From: Thiodiazotropha sp037384425
Lineage (GTDB): Bacteria > Pseudomonadota > Gammaproteobacteria > Chromatiales > Chromatiaceae
Direction: 5' to 3'
NCBI GenBank assembly: GCA_037384425.1
Contig: JARROA010000001.1
Location: 248,001-312,000 of the forward strand
Length of the DNA stretch: 64,000 nt
The position numbers were made by a program, and so were the translations under genes. The notes below the pieces were generated by a model. That model searched no databases, was not told the origin of the DNA, and saw only the letters and a program-made list of their open reading frames with translations. This document shows, piece after piece, positions 30,152 to 39,623 of the stretch; position 1 is the first letter of the stretch; every line of letters starts with the position of its first letter.

Positions 30152-31108
30152 ATGCGTAACATACTGATTTTTCTAATTTCATTGGTTGTCTCTGTCGGTC
30201 TGTACGGGGCCGATGCCAGGAATGAGGCGATCAAACCCCTGCCTTTGCAGCAGCCCCTCGACCTGCAGCTGGTGGCACTGGGAGATCGGCTGTTTCACGA
30301 CGCGAGACTCTCGCAGGACAACACCATCAGTTGTGCCAGCTGTCATGTGCTCTCAACCGGTGGAACGGATGGTTCCGCGCGCTCGATTGGTGTGGGCGGT
30401 GCGAGAGGTGGCATCAAGGCTCCGACCGTCTACAACAGCGGCTTCAATTTTGTCCAATTCTGGGACGGCAGGGCGGAGACCCTGGAGGAACAGGCAAATG
30501 GTCCTGTGCACAATCCGCTCGAGATGGCATCGAACTGGCCGGAGGTAATGAACAAACTGCAAGCCGATCCGGAAATGGTGAAGGCCTTCAATGAGCTCTT
30601 CCCGGAGGGTATTTCCGAGCAGGCCATCGTCAGGGCGATCGCCGAATTTGAGAAATCATTGGTGACGACCAACTCCCGGTTTGATCGCTGGTTGCGTGGA
30701 GACGATGAGGCCATAACTTCGTTCGAACTCTGGGGCTATCAGCTGTTCAAGAACTACGGCTGCATCAGCTGCCATCAGGGTATTAACGTGGGTGGTAATC
30801 TGTTCGCCTACATGGGCGCCATGGGCGACTATTTCGCAGATCGTGGCCGCGAGATCACCGATGCCGATCTGGGTCGTTTCAATGTCACGAAAAAAGTCGA
30901 CGACAAGCACTTTTTCAAAGTGCCCAGTCTGCGTTTGGCAGCCATCAATCCTCCATACTTCCATGACGGATCCACGAGCACTCTGGCCGAAGCCGTGAAG
31001 ATCATGGGGCGCTATCAACTCGGACGCGAGATACCGGAGCAAGATATCGAGGCCATCGTTGCCTTTCTGCATACATTGGTCGGTGAACATCAAAGGTTGA
31101 AGCCATGA
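30152..31108 (+). CDS. Di-haem cytochrome c peroxidase
   Basis: Periplasmic enzyme reducing hydrogen peroxide to water with electrons from small c-type cytochromes. The 318-residue precursor begins MRNILIFLISLVVSVGLYGA, a signal peptide. Two haem sites CASCH and CISCH lie in the N- and C-terminal halves, spaced as in the bacterial CcpA/MauG superfamily; GGIKAPTVYNSGFNFVQFWDGR is characteristic of the peroxidase branch. The ATG at 30152 is chosen because it starts the signal peptide; earlier in-frame ATGs would spoil it. Its stop overlaps the start of the GGDEF/EAL gene by 4 bases (ATGA). An FNR-like site lies upstream. Confidence 0.92.
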   Translation: MRNILIFLISLVVSVGLYGADARNEAIKPLPLQQPLDLQLVALGDRLFHDARLSQDNTISCASCHVLSTGGTDGSARSIGVGGARGGIKAPTVYNSGFNFVQFWDGRAETLEEQANGPVHNPLEMASNWPEVMNKLQADPEMVKAFNELFPEGISEQAIVRAIAEFEKSLVTTNSRFDRWLRGDDEAITSFELWGYQLFKNYGCISCHQGINVGGNLFAYMGAMGDYFADRGREITDADLGRFNVTKKVDDKHFFKVPSLRLAAINPPYFHDGSTSTLAEAVKIMGRYQLGREIPEQDIEAIVAFLHTLVGEHQRLKP

Positions 31109-34100
31109 GCCTGCGCGGTTCCATAAATGCCAAACGCAGCCTTTTGTTGATCACGCTGAGTATCGTGTTGATTCTGCTGCTTGGCATGTTGTGGGATGAC
31201 GACTCTTTGGAACATGCCGAGGTTTCCAGTCAATTGATCGAACTGAAGGAGTTGGATGCACGGCTCGACAGGGACGTGCTGAAAATCACTTCATTCCTGC
31301 TGGCCCACTACGATAGCCTGGTCCAGACCACACAACGTCTGCATCAACTGAAGAACGAGATGCGGATTCCAGGGCAGAGCAAATACAAGACCCTGGATGA
31401 CGAAATTGTCAACTACTGGCGGGCCATGGACAAAAAGCTGGAAGCCTTGGAGCGGATCAAGTTTCAGGCTGCGGTGGTTCGTAACGGCATCCTCTATCTT
31501 CCGGTAGCCGCCGCCTCGATGAAACAGATCGATCGCGCCATCTATCTGCAGGTGATGGAGTTATTGAATCAACTCTATGTGTTCGATCTTTTTTATTCCG
31601 ACAGTCAATTGTCCTCGATTCGTCTTGGTCTGGAACAGCTGAAACGCATCCACCACACCAATCCGGAGAAGCAGGATATCCTCGACAACATGCTCTTTCA
31701 TATCGAGGCGAACCTCAATGATCTGGCCAAGCTGGGCGAGTTGAAAAGGCAGTATCTCAGCATCCCGACGCTGGAGAGTTTCGAACATCTGCATACCAGG
31801 TATGAGAGGCATCGGGTGAATGAAACCCGAACCAAACAGGCCATGATCATCTCCTTGACCATTGCCGTATTCGCGCTGATCATCGGGCTTTGGTATCTGA
31901 TACGCAGCCTGCAACACGCGCATCAGGCGGTCAACCGTTCCTGGAGCCGGTTGCACGATGCGGTAGAAAATCTCTCGGAGGCATTCGCCCTGTTCGACGC
32001 GCAAGGGCGATTGGTGCTTTTCAATCACCGCTATTCTGAATTCTATCCCTGGCTCAAGGACTGGCTGTTGGAAGGTGTCACTCTTCAGACACTGATGTCG
32101 GTAACCGGCAACCGTGTTCAGTATCTCGAGGTGGAGGGGAAGCCGCTGCAACACGATCAGCCCCAGGGTCAGTATCTAGAGCGCACCGCCGAGAATGGAT
32201 GGTATCTCGCCAGCAACAACCCGACTTCCGAAGGCGGCATGGTCTGTGTGCGCTCGGATATCACCGAGTCCAAACGTAGCGAAGCCGATCTGCGCAAGCT
32301 GGGTCGGGCGCTGGAGCAGAGCCCGGCGTCTGTCATCATCACTTCGATCGATGGCATCATCGAGTATGTCAATCCGAAATTCGAAGAGGTATCGGGCTAT
32401 ACCGCGAAGGAGGCGATCGGACAGAATCCGCGTATTCTGAAGAGCGGGGACAAGTCGCAGGAAGACTATAAAGCGATGTGGGACACCCTGCTTGCCGGTA
32501 AGGAGTGGCGAGGCGTATTTCACAACAAACGCAAAGACGATTCCATCTACTGGGAAGCCGCCTCGATCTCACCACTGCGTGACGAGTCGGGCAAGATCAC
32601 CCATTTCATCGCCGTCAAGGAGGACGTTACCGCCCAGAAGCGTGCGGAAGACCAGCTGCGCATGAACGCGACGGTATTCGATACCACTTCCGAAGGCATC
32701 ATGGTCACGGATGGCGACAACCTGATCAAGACGGTAAATCCCGCCTTCAGCCGGATTACCGGTTACGAGGCCGAGGAGGTGATCGGCCGTTCACCCGGAA
32801 TGCTCAGCTCCGGCAGGCATACCGATGCCTTCTATGAGCAGCTCTGGTCGGCGGTGATCCAGAACGGCTATTGGAGCGGCGAGATCTGGAATCGGCGCAA
32901 GGACGGCAGCGTCTTTCCGGAGTGGCTCTCCATTGCCGCCATCAAGGGCAATGACGGCATCGTCAAGGAGTACGTGGCGGTCTTTTCCGATATCACCAAA
33001 CACAAGCAGGACGAGGAGAAGATTCGCTATCAGGCCAATTTCGATGCCCTAACCGCGTTACCCAATCGTTCCCTGCTGACAGATCGCCTTTCGCAGGCGA
33101 TCCTCTCCGCTAACCGCGAGAACTGGAAACTGGCGCTGTTGTTCATCGACCTGGATCAGTTCAAGGTGGTCAATGACACCTTCGGTCACGTGATGGGTGA
33201 CGAACTGCTCCAGCTGGTGGCCAAGCGTATACGCAAATGCGTGCGCGAAGCGGACACGGTGGCGCGGTTCGGCGGCGACGAGTTCGTTATCCTGATGCAG
33301 GACGTGACCGATCTGGAGGCGCCGGCCCTGGTCGCATCCAAGGTAATCACCGAGGTGACGCGTTCATTCATCCTCTACGAGCGCGAAATCTATATCGGTG
33401 CCAGTGTCGGCATTACCGTCTATCCGGACGATGCCCTGACCCCGGATGCCCTCCTGCGCAACGCGGACATGGCCATGTATCAGGCCAAGGAAAGGGGCAG
33501 AAACAATTACCAGTTTTTCACCGCCTCGATGCAGCGTCAGACCATCGAGCGCCAGCAGTTGGAGCAGGACCTGCGTCAGGCCCTGCAGCGCAACGAGTTG
33601 GAACTCTACTATCAGCCGGTGATCGACGCGCGTTCAAATCGTGTCAGCAGTCTGGAAGCGCTGCTGCGTTGGAATCACCCCAAGAGAGGGCGCGTGTCGC
33701 CCGATATCTTCATCCCGCTAGCGGAAGATTGCGGTCTGATCGGGCCGATCGGTGAGTGGGTGGTGAAGCAAGCCTGCACCCAGCTGAGCCATTGGCAGCG
33801 CTATGGTCATGATCAACTCTCGGTGGCCATCAATCTCTCGAGCCGACAGCGGGAGCTCGGTCTTGAAACCGACTATCTCAGGCAGATTCTGGATGAGGTG
33901 GGCCTGGAAGCACAGTATGTCACGCTCGAGATCACCGAGAGTCTCCTGATGCGCGATACCGAAGAGTCTGTCGAGTGGCTGAGTCGTTTCAAGGCGCTCG
34001 GTGTGAAACTCTCGGTGGACGATTTCGGCACCGGCTACTCCTCGCTGAGTTATCTCAAGCGGTTTCCGGTGGACGCCCTGAAGATCGATCGCTCCTTCGT

Positions 34101-34335
34101 CAGTGATCTGCCGGATGACAAGGAGAGCGTCTCGCTGGTCAGGACCATCATCGCCATGGCGCAAAGCCTGAATCTCGGCCTGGTCGCCGAAGGTGTGGAA
34201 AACCAAGCCCAGATGGCCTTCATGACAGCCGAAGGCTGCAATCTATTGCAAGGTTACTACTACGCCAAACCCATGTCGGTGAAGGCGTTGGAAAACTGGC
34301 TCGAGAAAGATCTGAAGGTCACCATCGCCAACTGA
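31105..34335 (+). CDS. Membrane-anchored PAS/GGDEF/EAL c-di-GMP turnover protein
   Basis: A 1076-residue protein. The N-terminus has one membrane span (about 10-28), an extracytoplasmic helical sensor of about 220 residues resembling the DAHL domain, and a second span (about 248-268). A PAS-like region (about 285-385) and two clear PAS domains (about 395-515 and 520-645) follow. The GGDEF domain has an intact active site at residues 723-727 and an RxxD inhibitory site (714-717). The EAL domain has EAL at 851-853, EITES, DDFGTGYSS and LKIDRSFV, so both synthesis and hydrolysis residues are present; which dominates cannot be told. It is translationally coupled to the peroxidase gene, hinting at oxidant or redox sensing. 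Confidence 0.93.
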   Translation: MSLRGSINAKRSLLLITLSIVLILLLGMLWDDDSLEHAEVSSQLIELKELDARLDRDVLKITSFLLAHYDSLVQTTQRLHQLKNEMRIPGQSKYKTLDDEIVNYWRAMDKKLEALERIKFQAAVVRNGILYLPVAAASMKQIDRAIYLQVMELLNQLYVFDLFYSDSQLSSIRLGLEQLKRIHHTNPEKQDILDNMLFHIEANLNDLAKLGELKRQYLSIPTLESFEHLHTRYERHRVNETRTKQAMIISLTIAVFALIIGLWYLIRSLQHAHQAVNRSWSRLHDAVENLSEAFALFDAQGRLVLFNHRYSEFYPWLKDWLLEGVTLQTLMSVTGNRVQYLEVEGKPLQHDQPQGQYLERTAENGWYLASNNPTSEGGMVCVRSDITESKRSEADLRKLGRALEQSPASVIITSIDGIIEYVNPKFEEVSGYTAKEAIGQNPRILKSGDKSQEDYKAMWDTLLAGKEWRGVFHNKRKDDSIYWEAASISPLRDESGKITHFIAVKEDVTAQKRAEDQLRMNATVFDTTSEGIMVTDGDNLIKTVNPAFSRITGYEAEEVIGRSPGMLSSGRHTDAFYEQLWSAVIQNGYWSGEIWNRRKDGSVFPEWLSIAAIKGNDGIVKEYVAVFSDITKHKQDEEKIRYQANFDALTALPNRSLLTDRLSQAILSANRENWKLALLFIDLDQFKVVNDTFGHVMGDELLQLVAKRIRKCVREADTVARFGGDEFVILMQDVTDLEAPALVASKVITEVTRSFILYEREIYIGASVGITVYPDDALTPDALLRNADMAMYQAKERGRNNYQFFTASMQRQTIERQQLEQDLRQALQRNELELYYQPVIDARSNRVSSLEALLRWNHPKRGRVSPDIFIPLAEDCGLIGPIGEWVVKQACTQLSHWQRYGHDQLSVAINLSSRQRELGLETDYLRQILDEVGLEAQYVTLEITESLLMRDTEESVEWLSRFKALGVKLSVDDFGTGYSSLSYLKRFPVDALKIDRSFVSDLPDDKESVSLVRTIIAMAQSLNLGLVAEGVENQAQMAFMTAEGCNLLQGYYYAKPMSVKALENWLEKDLKVTIAN

Positions 34336-34522
34336 CGTCCAGGCCGGTTGCTCCGGTCGGCCTTCCGTTTGAGTCCTTGCCTCCGGTTTGCCGGTCATAT
34401 TCCTCGTACGGGTACGCTTTATCAGACAGAAATGCTATAAAGCGAAACTACAAGCCCATAAGAAACTACTATCCACGTACTGGACGGCACCTGCCCGACA
34501 GTCGAACCAATCGAGGACTATG

Positions 34523-36250
34523 ATGAGCAAAACTGTTGAGGTGACTCTTCCCGATATCGGTGACTTCGAGCAGGTCGATATCATCGAGATCCTGGTCGCG
34601 CCCGGCGACAGGGTGGAAGCGGAAGACTCCATCATCACCCTGGAGAGCGACAAGGCGACCATGGATATTCCCGCCCCGCATGCGGGTGTGGTCAAGGAGG
34701 TGCTGGTCAAGGCCGGCGACAAGATCTCCCAGGGCGGACCGATCCTGAAACTCGAACTGGATTCGGGAGCCTCAGCGGAAGAAAAGCCGACTCCGACCAA
34801 GGCGCCGGTCTCCGAGGCGGTGAAAGGAGCGGCCGACAAGCAGACCGACGTGGTCGTCTTGGGCGCCGGTCCGGGTGGCTATACCGCCGCCTTCCGCGCG
34901 GCTGACCTCGGTAAGCGGGTGATTCTGATCGAACGCTTCAATGCACTGGGCGGTGTCTGTCTCAATGTGGGCTGTATCCCCTCGAAAGCGCTGCTGCACG
35001 CTGCAGACGTCATCAACGAGGCGGCCGAAATGGCCGAGATGGGCATCAGTTTCGGCAAGCCGAAGGTCGATCTGGACAAGTTGCGCGCCGGTAAGGACAA
35101 AGTGGTTCAGCGCCTCACCGGCGGCCTCATGGCGCTGGCCAAGCAGCGTAAGGTGGAGGTGGTGCATGGCCTGGCCCGTTTCGAATCCCCCAACCGCATC
35201 AGCGTGAGAACCGATGACGGCGCCCTCTCCATCGCTTTCACCGACGCCATCATCGCCTGTGGTTCGAGTCCGGTGCAGATTCCCGGTTTCCCCAACGACG
35301 ACCCGCGCCTGATCGACTCCACCGGCGCCCTGGCGCTGGAGGATATTCCCAAGCGCATGCTGGTGGTGGGCGGCGGCATCATCGGTCTCGAGATGGCCAC
35401 CGTCTACAGCACCCTGGGCAGCGAAATCGATGTGGTGGAGCTGCAGGAGAGCCTGATCCCCGGCTGCGACCCCGATCTGGTGCGGCCGTTACAGAAACGC
35501 ATCAAGGGGCGCTACAGGAACATCATGGTCGGCACCAAGGTGACCGACATCCAGGCTCAGAAGAGCGGCCTGAAAGTGACTTTCGAGGGCAAGCAGGCGC
35601 CGGAGAAACCCCAGACCTACGACAAGGTGCTGGTGGCGGTGGGTCGCGTACCCAACGGCAGGAAGATCAATGCGGAGGCCGCCGGGATCAACGTGGACGA
35701 GCGCGGCTTCATCCCGGTGGACGAGCAGATGCGCACCAACGTGCCCAATATCTTCGCCATCGGCGACGTGGTTGGCCAGCCGATGCTGGCCCACAAGGCG
35801 ACCCATGAGGCCAAGGTGGCGGCCGAGGTGATCGCCGGTATGCCGGTGAAGTTCGATCCCATGACCATCCCCTCGGTGGCCTACACCGATCCGGAAGTGG
35901 CCTGGATGGGACTCACCGAGTCCGAGGCCAAGGCCGAGGGCATCGAGGTGGAGAAGGGGGTCTTTCCCTGGGCCGCCAGCGGACGTGCCCTGGGTATAGG
36001 TCGTGACGAGGGGGTGACCAAGCTGCTGTTCGATGCCAAGAGCAAGCGTATCCTCGGTGCCGGTATCGTGGGTCCCAACGCGGGCGAGTTGATCGGCGAG
36101 ACGGTGCTGGCGCTGGAGATGGGTGCCGACATGGAGGATATCGGCCTCACCATTCACCCCCATCCGACGCTGAATGAGACCATCTGTTTCGCGGCTGAGA
36201 TGGCGGAGGGCTCCATCACCGACCTGATGCCGCCGAAGAAGAGGAAATAA
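34523..36250 (+). CDS. lpdA: Dihydrolipoamide dehydrogenase (E3) with N-terminal lipoyl domain
   Basis: FAD enzyme reoxidising the dihydrolipoyl arms of 2-oxoacid dehydrogenases with NAD. Residues 1-80 are a lipoyl domain (Lys44 in LESDKATMDIPAPHAG) closely resembling that of AceF, followed by a Pro/Ala linker. The E3 core has VVVLGAGPGGYTAAFRAADL, the redox disulfide GGVCLNVGCIPSK, and the C-terminal His-Glu site HPHPTLNE. Lipoyl-E3 fusions are known in Neisseria and other proteobacteria. Of two adjacent ATGs (34520, 34523) the second sits at a better distance from GAGG. It is separated from aceF by the peroxidase and GGDEF/EAL genes. Confidence 0.96.
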   Translation: MSKTVEVTLPDIGDFEQVDIIEILVAPGDRVEAEDSIITLESDKATMDIPAPHAGVVKEVLVKAGDKISQGGPILKLELDSGASAEEKPTPTKAPVSEAVKGAADKQTDVVVLGAGPGGYTAAFRAADLGKRVILIERFNALGGVCLNVGCIPSKALLHAADVINEAAEMAEMGISFGKPKVDLDKLRAGKDKVVQRLTGGLMALAKQRKVEVVHGLARFESPNRISVRTDDGALSIAFTDAIIACGSSPVQIPGFPNDDPRLIDSTGALALEDIPKRMLVVGGGIIGLEMATVYSTLGSEIDVVELQESLIPGCDPDLVRPLQKRIKGRYRNIMVGTKVTDIQAQKSGLKVTFEGKQAPEKPQTYDKVLVAVGRVPNGRKINAEAAGINVDERGFIPVDEQMRTNVPNIFAIGDVVGQPMLAHKATHEAKVAAEVIAGMPVKFDPMTIPSVAYTDPEVAWMGLTESEAKAEGIEVEKGVFPWAASGRALGIGRDEGVTKLLFDAKSKRILGAGIVGPNAGELIGETVLALEMGADMEDIGLTIHPHPTLNETICFAAEMAEGSITDLMPPKKRK

Positions 36251-36450
36251 GCCGGGGCCTTGGACAAGGTCAAAGACAGTGTCCGTGCCTGCCACGACGC
36301 TTATCCCTATCCATCGAGGGGGCGGGTCAGAGGCGGCGGTCATCGGGTCGGGCAGCGGCAGAGCGCGATCGATCGGCGGTGTGACGCCTTACCGGTATCG
36401 GAGGCCGCTTACGGGCGAGCCTTCAATCCGCATCCACCAGGGGCGGCGCC

Positions 36451-37233
36451 ATGAGTCGTCAGGGGTTGTCGCTTTACTACCGGGAGTATGGTGATCCGGA
36501 TCACCCCCCTCTGCTGCTGTTGCACGGTCTGTTCGGCGCCTCCGCAAACTGGATGGGCGTGGCGAAACGTCTGCAGGACGACTTTCGACTGATCCTGCCC
36601 GATCTGCGCAACCATGGACGCTCGCCCCATCATGCGGTGATGGATTACCCTGCCATGGCGGGTGATCTGCAGGCACTGCTGGATCGACTGGGGCTCGACA
36701 GCGCCAGCCTGCTGGGCCACAGCATGGGCGGCAAGGCCGCCATGTGGCTGGCCCTGACCCAGCCGGAGCGGGTTGACCGTCTGCTGGTCGCCGATATCGC
36801 ACCGGTGGGCTACCCGAGCCGTTTTGAAAGCATTTTTCAGGGCTTGCAACAACTCCCCCTGGGGGAAATCGCCGATCGCGAGTCGGCGGATCAGCGCTTG
36901 GCGCGGTGGGTGCCGGAGCGGGCGGTGCGTCAATATCTGCTGCAGAATCTGGTCAAACAGGCCGGGGCCTGGCAATGGCGATTCAATCTGCCGGTATTGA
37001 GTGCTGCCAGAGAGAACCTGTGGGACTTTCCCCTGAGTGAAGAATCCAGTTTTGCCGGCGAGGTGCTGTTCCTTTACGGCGAGCGCTCGGATTACGTGAA
37101 GCCGGAGTACAGGACGAGCATCATGCGGCGGTTTCCGCTGGCCCGCCTGCGTATGCTCCCCGGTGCCGGTCATTGGCTCTATGCCGAACAGCCCGAAGCC
37201 TTCTCCCGTGCGGTGATGGCGTTTTTGAACTAG
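36451..37233 (+). CDS. Alpha/beta hydrolase (YbfF-like esterase)
   Basis: A 260-residue cytoplasmic alpha/beta hydrolase. The oxyanion loop LLLLHGLFGASANW, LPDLRNHGRSP, the nucleophile elbow LGHSMGGKAA (Ser) and the terminal GAGHWLYAEQP (His) give a complete triad, with the acid probably near FLYGERSDYV. The pattern matches the YbfF group of acyl esterases. Substrate is unknown. It lies 200 bases after lpdA with no clear promoter seen in the gap. Confidence 0.88.
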   Translation: MSRQGLSLYYREYGDPDHPPLLLLHGLFGASANWMGVAKRLQDDFRLILPDLRNHGRSPHHAVMDYPAMAGDLQALLDRLGLDSASLLGHSMGGKAAMWLALTQPERVDRLLVADIAPVGYPSRFESIFQGLQQLPLGEIADRESADQRLARWVPERAVRQYLLQNLVKQAGAWQWRFNLPVLSAARENLWDFPLSEESSFAGEVLFLYGERSDYVKPEYRTSIMRRFPLARLRMLPGAGHWLYAEQPEAFSRAVMAFLN

Positions 37234-37542
37234 TCGCCTCTTGTGGGAATACGAAGCGCTGGCATACCACCGACAAAGGGATCACAGTCGAACACTGCGT
37301 ACTTAAGCGATATTACGGTGCGGCAAGCCGCACCCTACCCGTGATTGAGCCGTAGGGTGCGGCTTGCCGCACCGAATCACAGGCTTAAGTCGGCACCCTT
37401 CGGGTCGGCGTCGACTGCTTCGACGCCGACCTCGTAACGGATGCCGTGAGTCGAGAAATACACCCTGAAAGATCGCGCAAATCCTATCGCTCGCGAGTGG
37501 TCTGTTATCATGGGCGAAAAACCGCATGCATGAGGAGAGACC
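37234..37542. other. Intergenic region with REP-like pair
   Basis: A 309-base gap between the hydrolase and the TAXI receptor. It contains the inverted pair listed at 37316-37374. A TATCAT box at 37506-37511 could be a -10 for the receptor gene, but no convincing -35 was found. No small gene recognised. Confidence 0.45.
37316..37374. repeat. REP-like inverted pair
   Basis: Left arm GGTGCGGCAAGCCGCACC followed by CTAC, then about 15 bases, then the mirrored GTAGGG-TGCGGCTTGCCGCACC arm. Each arm is itself a palindrome. Related copies occur at 38610-38746, 54843-54862 and 62668-62726. Confidence 0.8.
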
Positions 37543-38493
37543 ATGAAGATCCGTTTGTTTCTGCTGGCTTGCCTGTTGCCGTTGCTGGCGGTCGGCGCCG
37601 ACCAGCGTTTCACCAGTATCGGCACCGGTGGCCTGACCGGGGTCTACTATCCCACCGGCGGCGCCATCTGCCGGCTGCTCAACAAGGAACGCCGCAACCA
37701 CGGCATTCGCTGCTCGGTGGAATCGACGGGCGGCTCCATCTTCAATCTCAACACCCTGGCCAGTGGTGAACTCGATTTCGGCGTGGCCCAATCCGATTGG
37801 CAGTACCATGCCTATAAGGGCAGTTCCAAGTTCAGCGATCAGGGGGCCAATAGCGATCTGCGCGCCGTGTTTTCGATACACAGCGAACCCTTCACCGTGA
37901 TGGCGCGGGACGACAGCGGCATCGCAAAATTTGCCGATCTGCCCGGCAAGCGGGTCAATATCGGCAATCCGGGCTCGGGTCAGCGGGGCACCATGGAGGT
38001 GTTGATGCAGGCGCTGGGTTGGAAGAAGGAGGATTTCAAGCTGGTCTCCGAGCTCAAGGCCACGGAGCAGGCAAGGGCGCTCTGCGACAACAAGATCGAC
38101 GCCATGATCTATACCGTTGGACATCCCAACGCCTCCATCAAAGAGGCGGCAACCGCCTGCGACGCCCATCTGGTGCCGGTCACCGGGCAGGTGGTGTCCG
38201 AGTTGATTGCGGCCCATCCCTACTATGCCGAGGCGGTGATTCCCGGCGGCCTCTACCGTGGCAGCGACAGTGATACGCCCACCTTCGGCGTCAAGGCGAC
38301 ACTGGTGACCTCGGCCAGGGTCGATGACGACGTGGTCTACGAACTGGTGAAAGCGGTGTTCGAGAACCTGGACAATTTCCGCCAGCTGCATCCCGCCTTC
38401 GCGCATCTCAAGGCCGCCGAGATGCTGGAGGGCAACTCGGCGCCATTTCATCCGGGAGCGATCAGGTACTACAAGGAAGCTGGATTGATGTGA
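37543..38493 (+). CDS. TRAP transporter solute receptor, TAXI family
   Basis: Periplasmic binding protein of a tripartite ATP-independent transporter. The 316-residue precursor has a signal peptide ending near VGA (residue 19). The TAXI signature is present as FTSIGTGGLTGVYYPTGGAI, and ELDFGVAQSDW and GNPGSGQRGT are typical binding-cleft segments. GAGGAGAG precedes the ATG. The partner permease is 1.1 kb downstream, beyond a gene on the opposite strand. Related TAXI receptors bind small dicarboxylates or amino acids such as glutamate; the ligand here is not known. Confidence 0.93.
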   Translation: MKIRLFLLACLLPLLAVGADQRFTSIGTGGLTGVYYPTGGAICRLLNKERRNHGIRCSVESTGGSIFNLNTLASGELDFGVAQSDWQYHAYKGSSKFSDQGANSDLRAVFSIHSEPFTVMARDDSGIAKFADLPGKRVNIGNPGSGQRGTMEVLMQALGWKKEDFKLVSELKATEQARALCDNKIDAMIYTVGHPNASIKEAATACDAHLVPVTGQVVSELIAAHPYYAEAVIPGGLYRGSDSDTPTFGVKATLVTSARVDDDVVYELVKAVFENLDNFRQLHPAFAHLKAAEMLEGNSAPFHPGAIRYYKEAGLM

Positions 38494-38609
38494 TGCCGTT
38501 GCTCGGCCGGTATTGAAAGCCTCCGCAAATGAGTGCGGATGAACGCACATGGGTCAAGGGCTGACTCGCGCTGTTGGCAAACACACCGACATGGCTTTCG
38601 GTTCTGCGC

Positions 38610-38746
38610 TGCGGCAAGCCGCACCCTACGCTCGAATCAAGCCTAGGGTGGAGCCCAACCCCATCTGTGCTCTGACATCAGGATGGAACCGAGTCAGGAT
38701 TCCATCCCAATCGTTGATTGTCTGTAGGGTGCGGCTTGCCGCACCG
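38610..38746. repeat. REP-like inverted arms
   Basis: TGCGGCAAGCCGCACCCTAC near 38610-38629 and its complement GTAGGGTGCGGCTTGCCGCA at 38724-38746, separated by about 95 bases. They lie in the 292-base gap between the TAXI receptor and the DUF481 gene, in which nothing else was recognised. Confidence 0.75.
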
Positions 38747-38785
38747 AATTACCCCTATGCAACGTACATTCGGGCTAATCAATAA

Positions 38786-39517
38786 TCAAAGCCCCCACAC
38801 CAGAGACAGGTTGTACTTGAAGTCATTCTTCTCGGTGCCGGGAGCGGCCAGCGAGTCGTACTCGTTGATCAGGCCGATCTTCATCGCCAGCTTGCCCTGC
38901 TCGGACATGGTCATCTTCCAGTTGAAGGTGGTGATGTTGCGGTACTCTCCGCTCTCCTCCAGGCTGGGGTAGAAGGTGGTCTTAAAATCGACCGATTCCC
39001 GCTCAGAGATGGTCCAGACCGTCTCCATCCCGAGGATCGCTTCCGGGGTAAACTCCTCGTTCGCGTCGCCGTAGGTCTTGTTGCCGCCGAGACCGAAACG
39101 GCCGGCCAGGTACCAGCTGTCGTTGTCGATGAATTCGTAACCGGCACCGCCCGAGGCCGACAGGCGGTAGTCCCAATCCTTGAATTCGTCCCAGTCGTAA
39201 CGGCCCTGGGCGAAGCCGAACCAGGGACTGCCGTTCCAGAACCAGTCCTTAAGCAGATCGGCGAAGAACTGATTGCGCGACTCAACGCCGTCGCTCTCGG
39301 CCTTGTCGTAGGCGGTGACGAATTTCCAGCCGTCGACAGCGTCCTTGTAGCTGCCGGTATAGCCAGCATGCAGGTTCATTGATTCGGAGTTGCCGGTGGA
39401 GCCGTTGAGGCCCGCCTCGACCTCATGTTTCCAGCTGGGCTCCTCGGCGGCAAAGGCGTTGGTGATTGCGGCAAGCGAACAGAATGTTAGAGTAGCGAAG
39501 CGTCTTGTATTGGGCAT
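38786..39517 (-). CDS. DUF481 family outer-membrane beta-barrel protein
   Basis: A 243-residue precursor with a signal peptide ending near AFA (about residue 23). The rest is alternating aromatic/polar strands (VEAGLNGSTGNSESMNLHAG, GYEFIDNDSWYLAGRFGLGG) typical of the DUF481/YdiY barrel family. Function of the family is not established; some members respond to salt or acid stress. It is on the strand opposite to its neighbours and splits the TAXI receptor from its permease. Confidence 0.85.
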   Translation of the reverse strand: MPNTRRFATLTFCSLAAITNAFAAEEPSWKHEVEAGLNGSTGNSESMNLHAGYTGSYKDAVDGWKFVTAYDKAESDGVESRNQFFADLLKDWFWNGSPWFGFAQGRYDWDEFKDWDYRLSASGGAGYEFIDNDSWYLAGRFGLGGNKTYGDANEEFTPEAILGMETVWTISERESVDFKTTFYPSLEESGEYRNITTFNWKMTMSEQGKLAMKIGLINEYDSLAAPGTEKNDFKYNLSLVWGL

Positions 39518-39623
39518 GAGCGTGAAAATCCCGAACTATCCGATGACAAACGAACGCAGGATCTTAACACGGCATGCGCTGAGAAAAGCCGTATCAATTG
39601 TGAACTGATATGGCGGTATCGGC

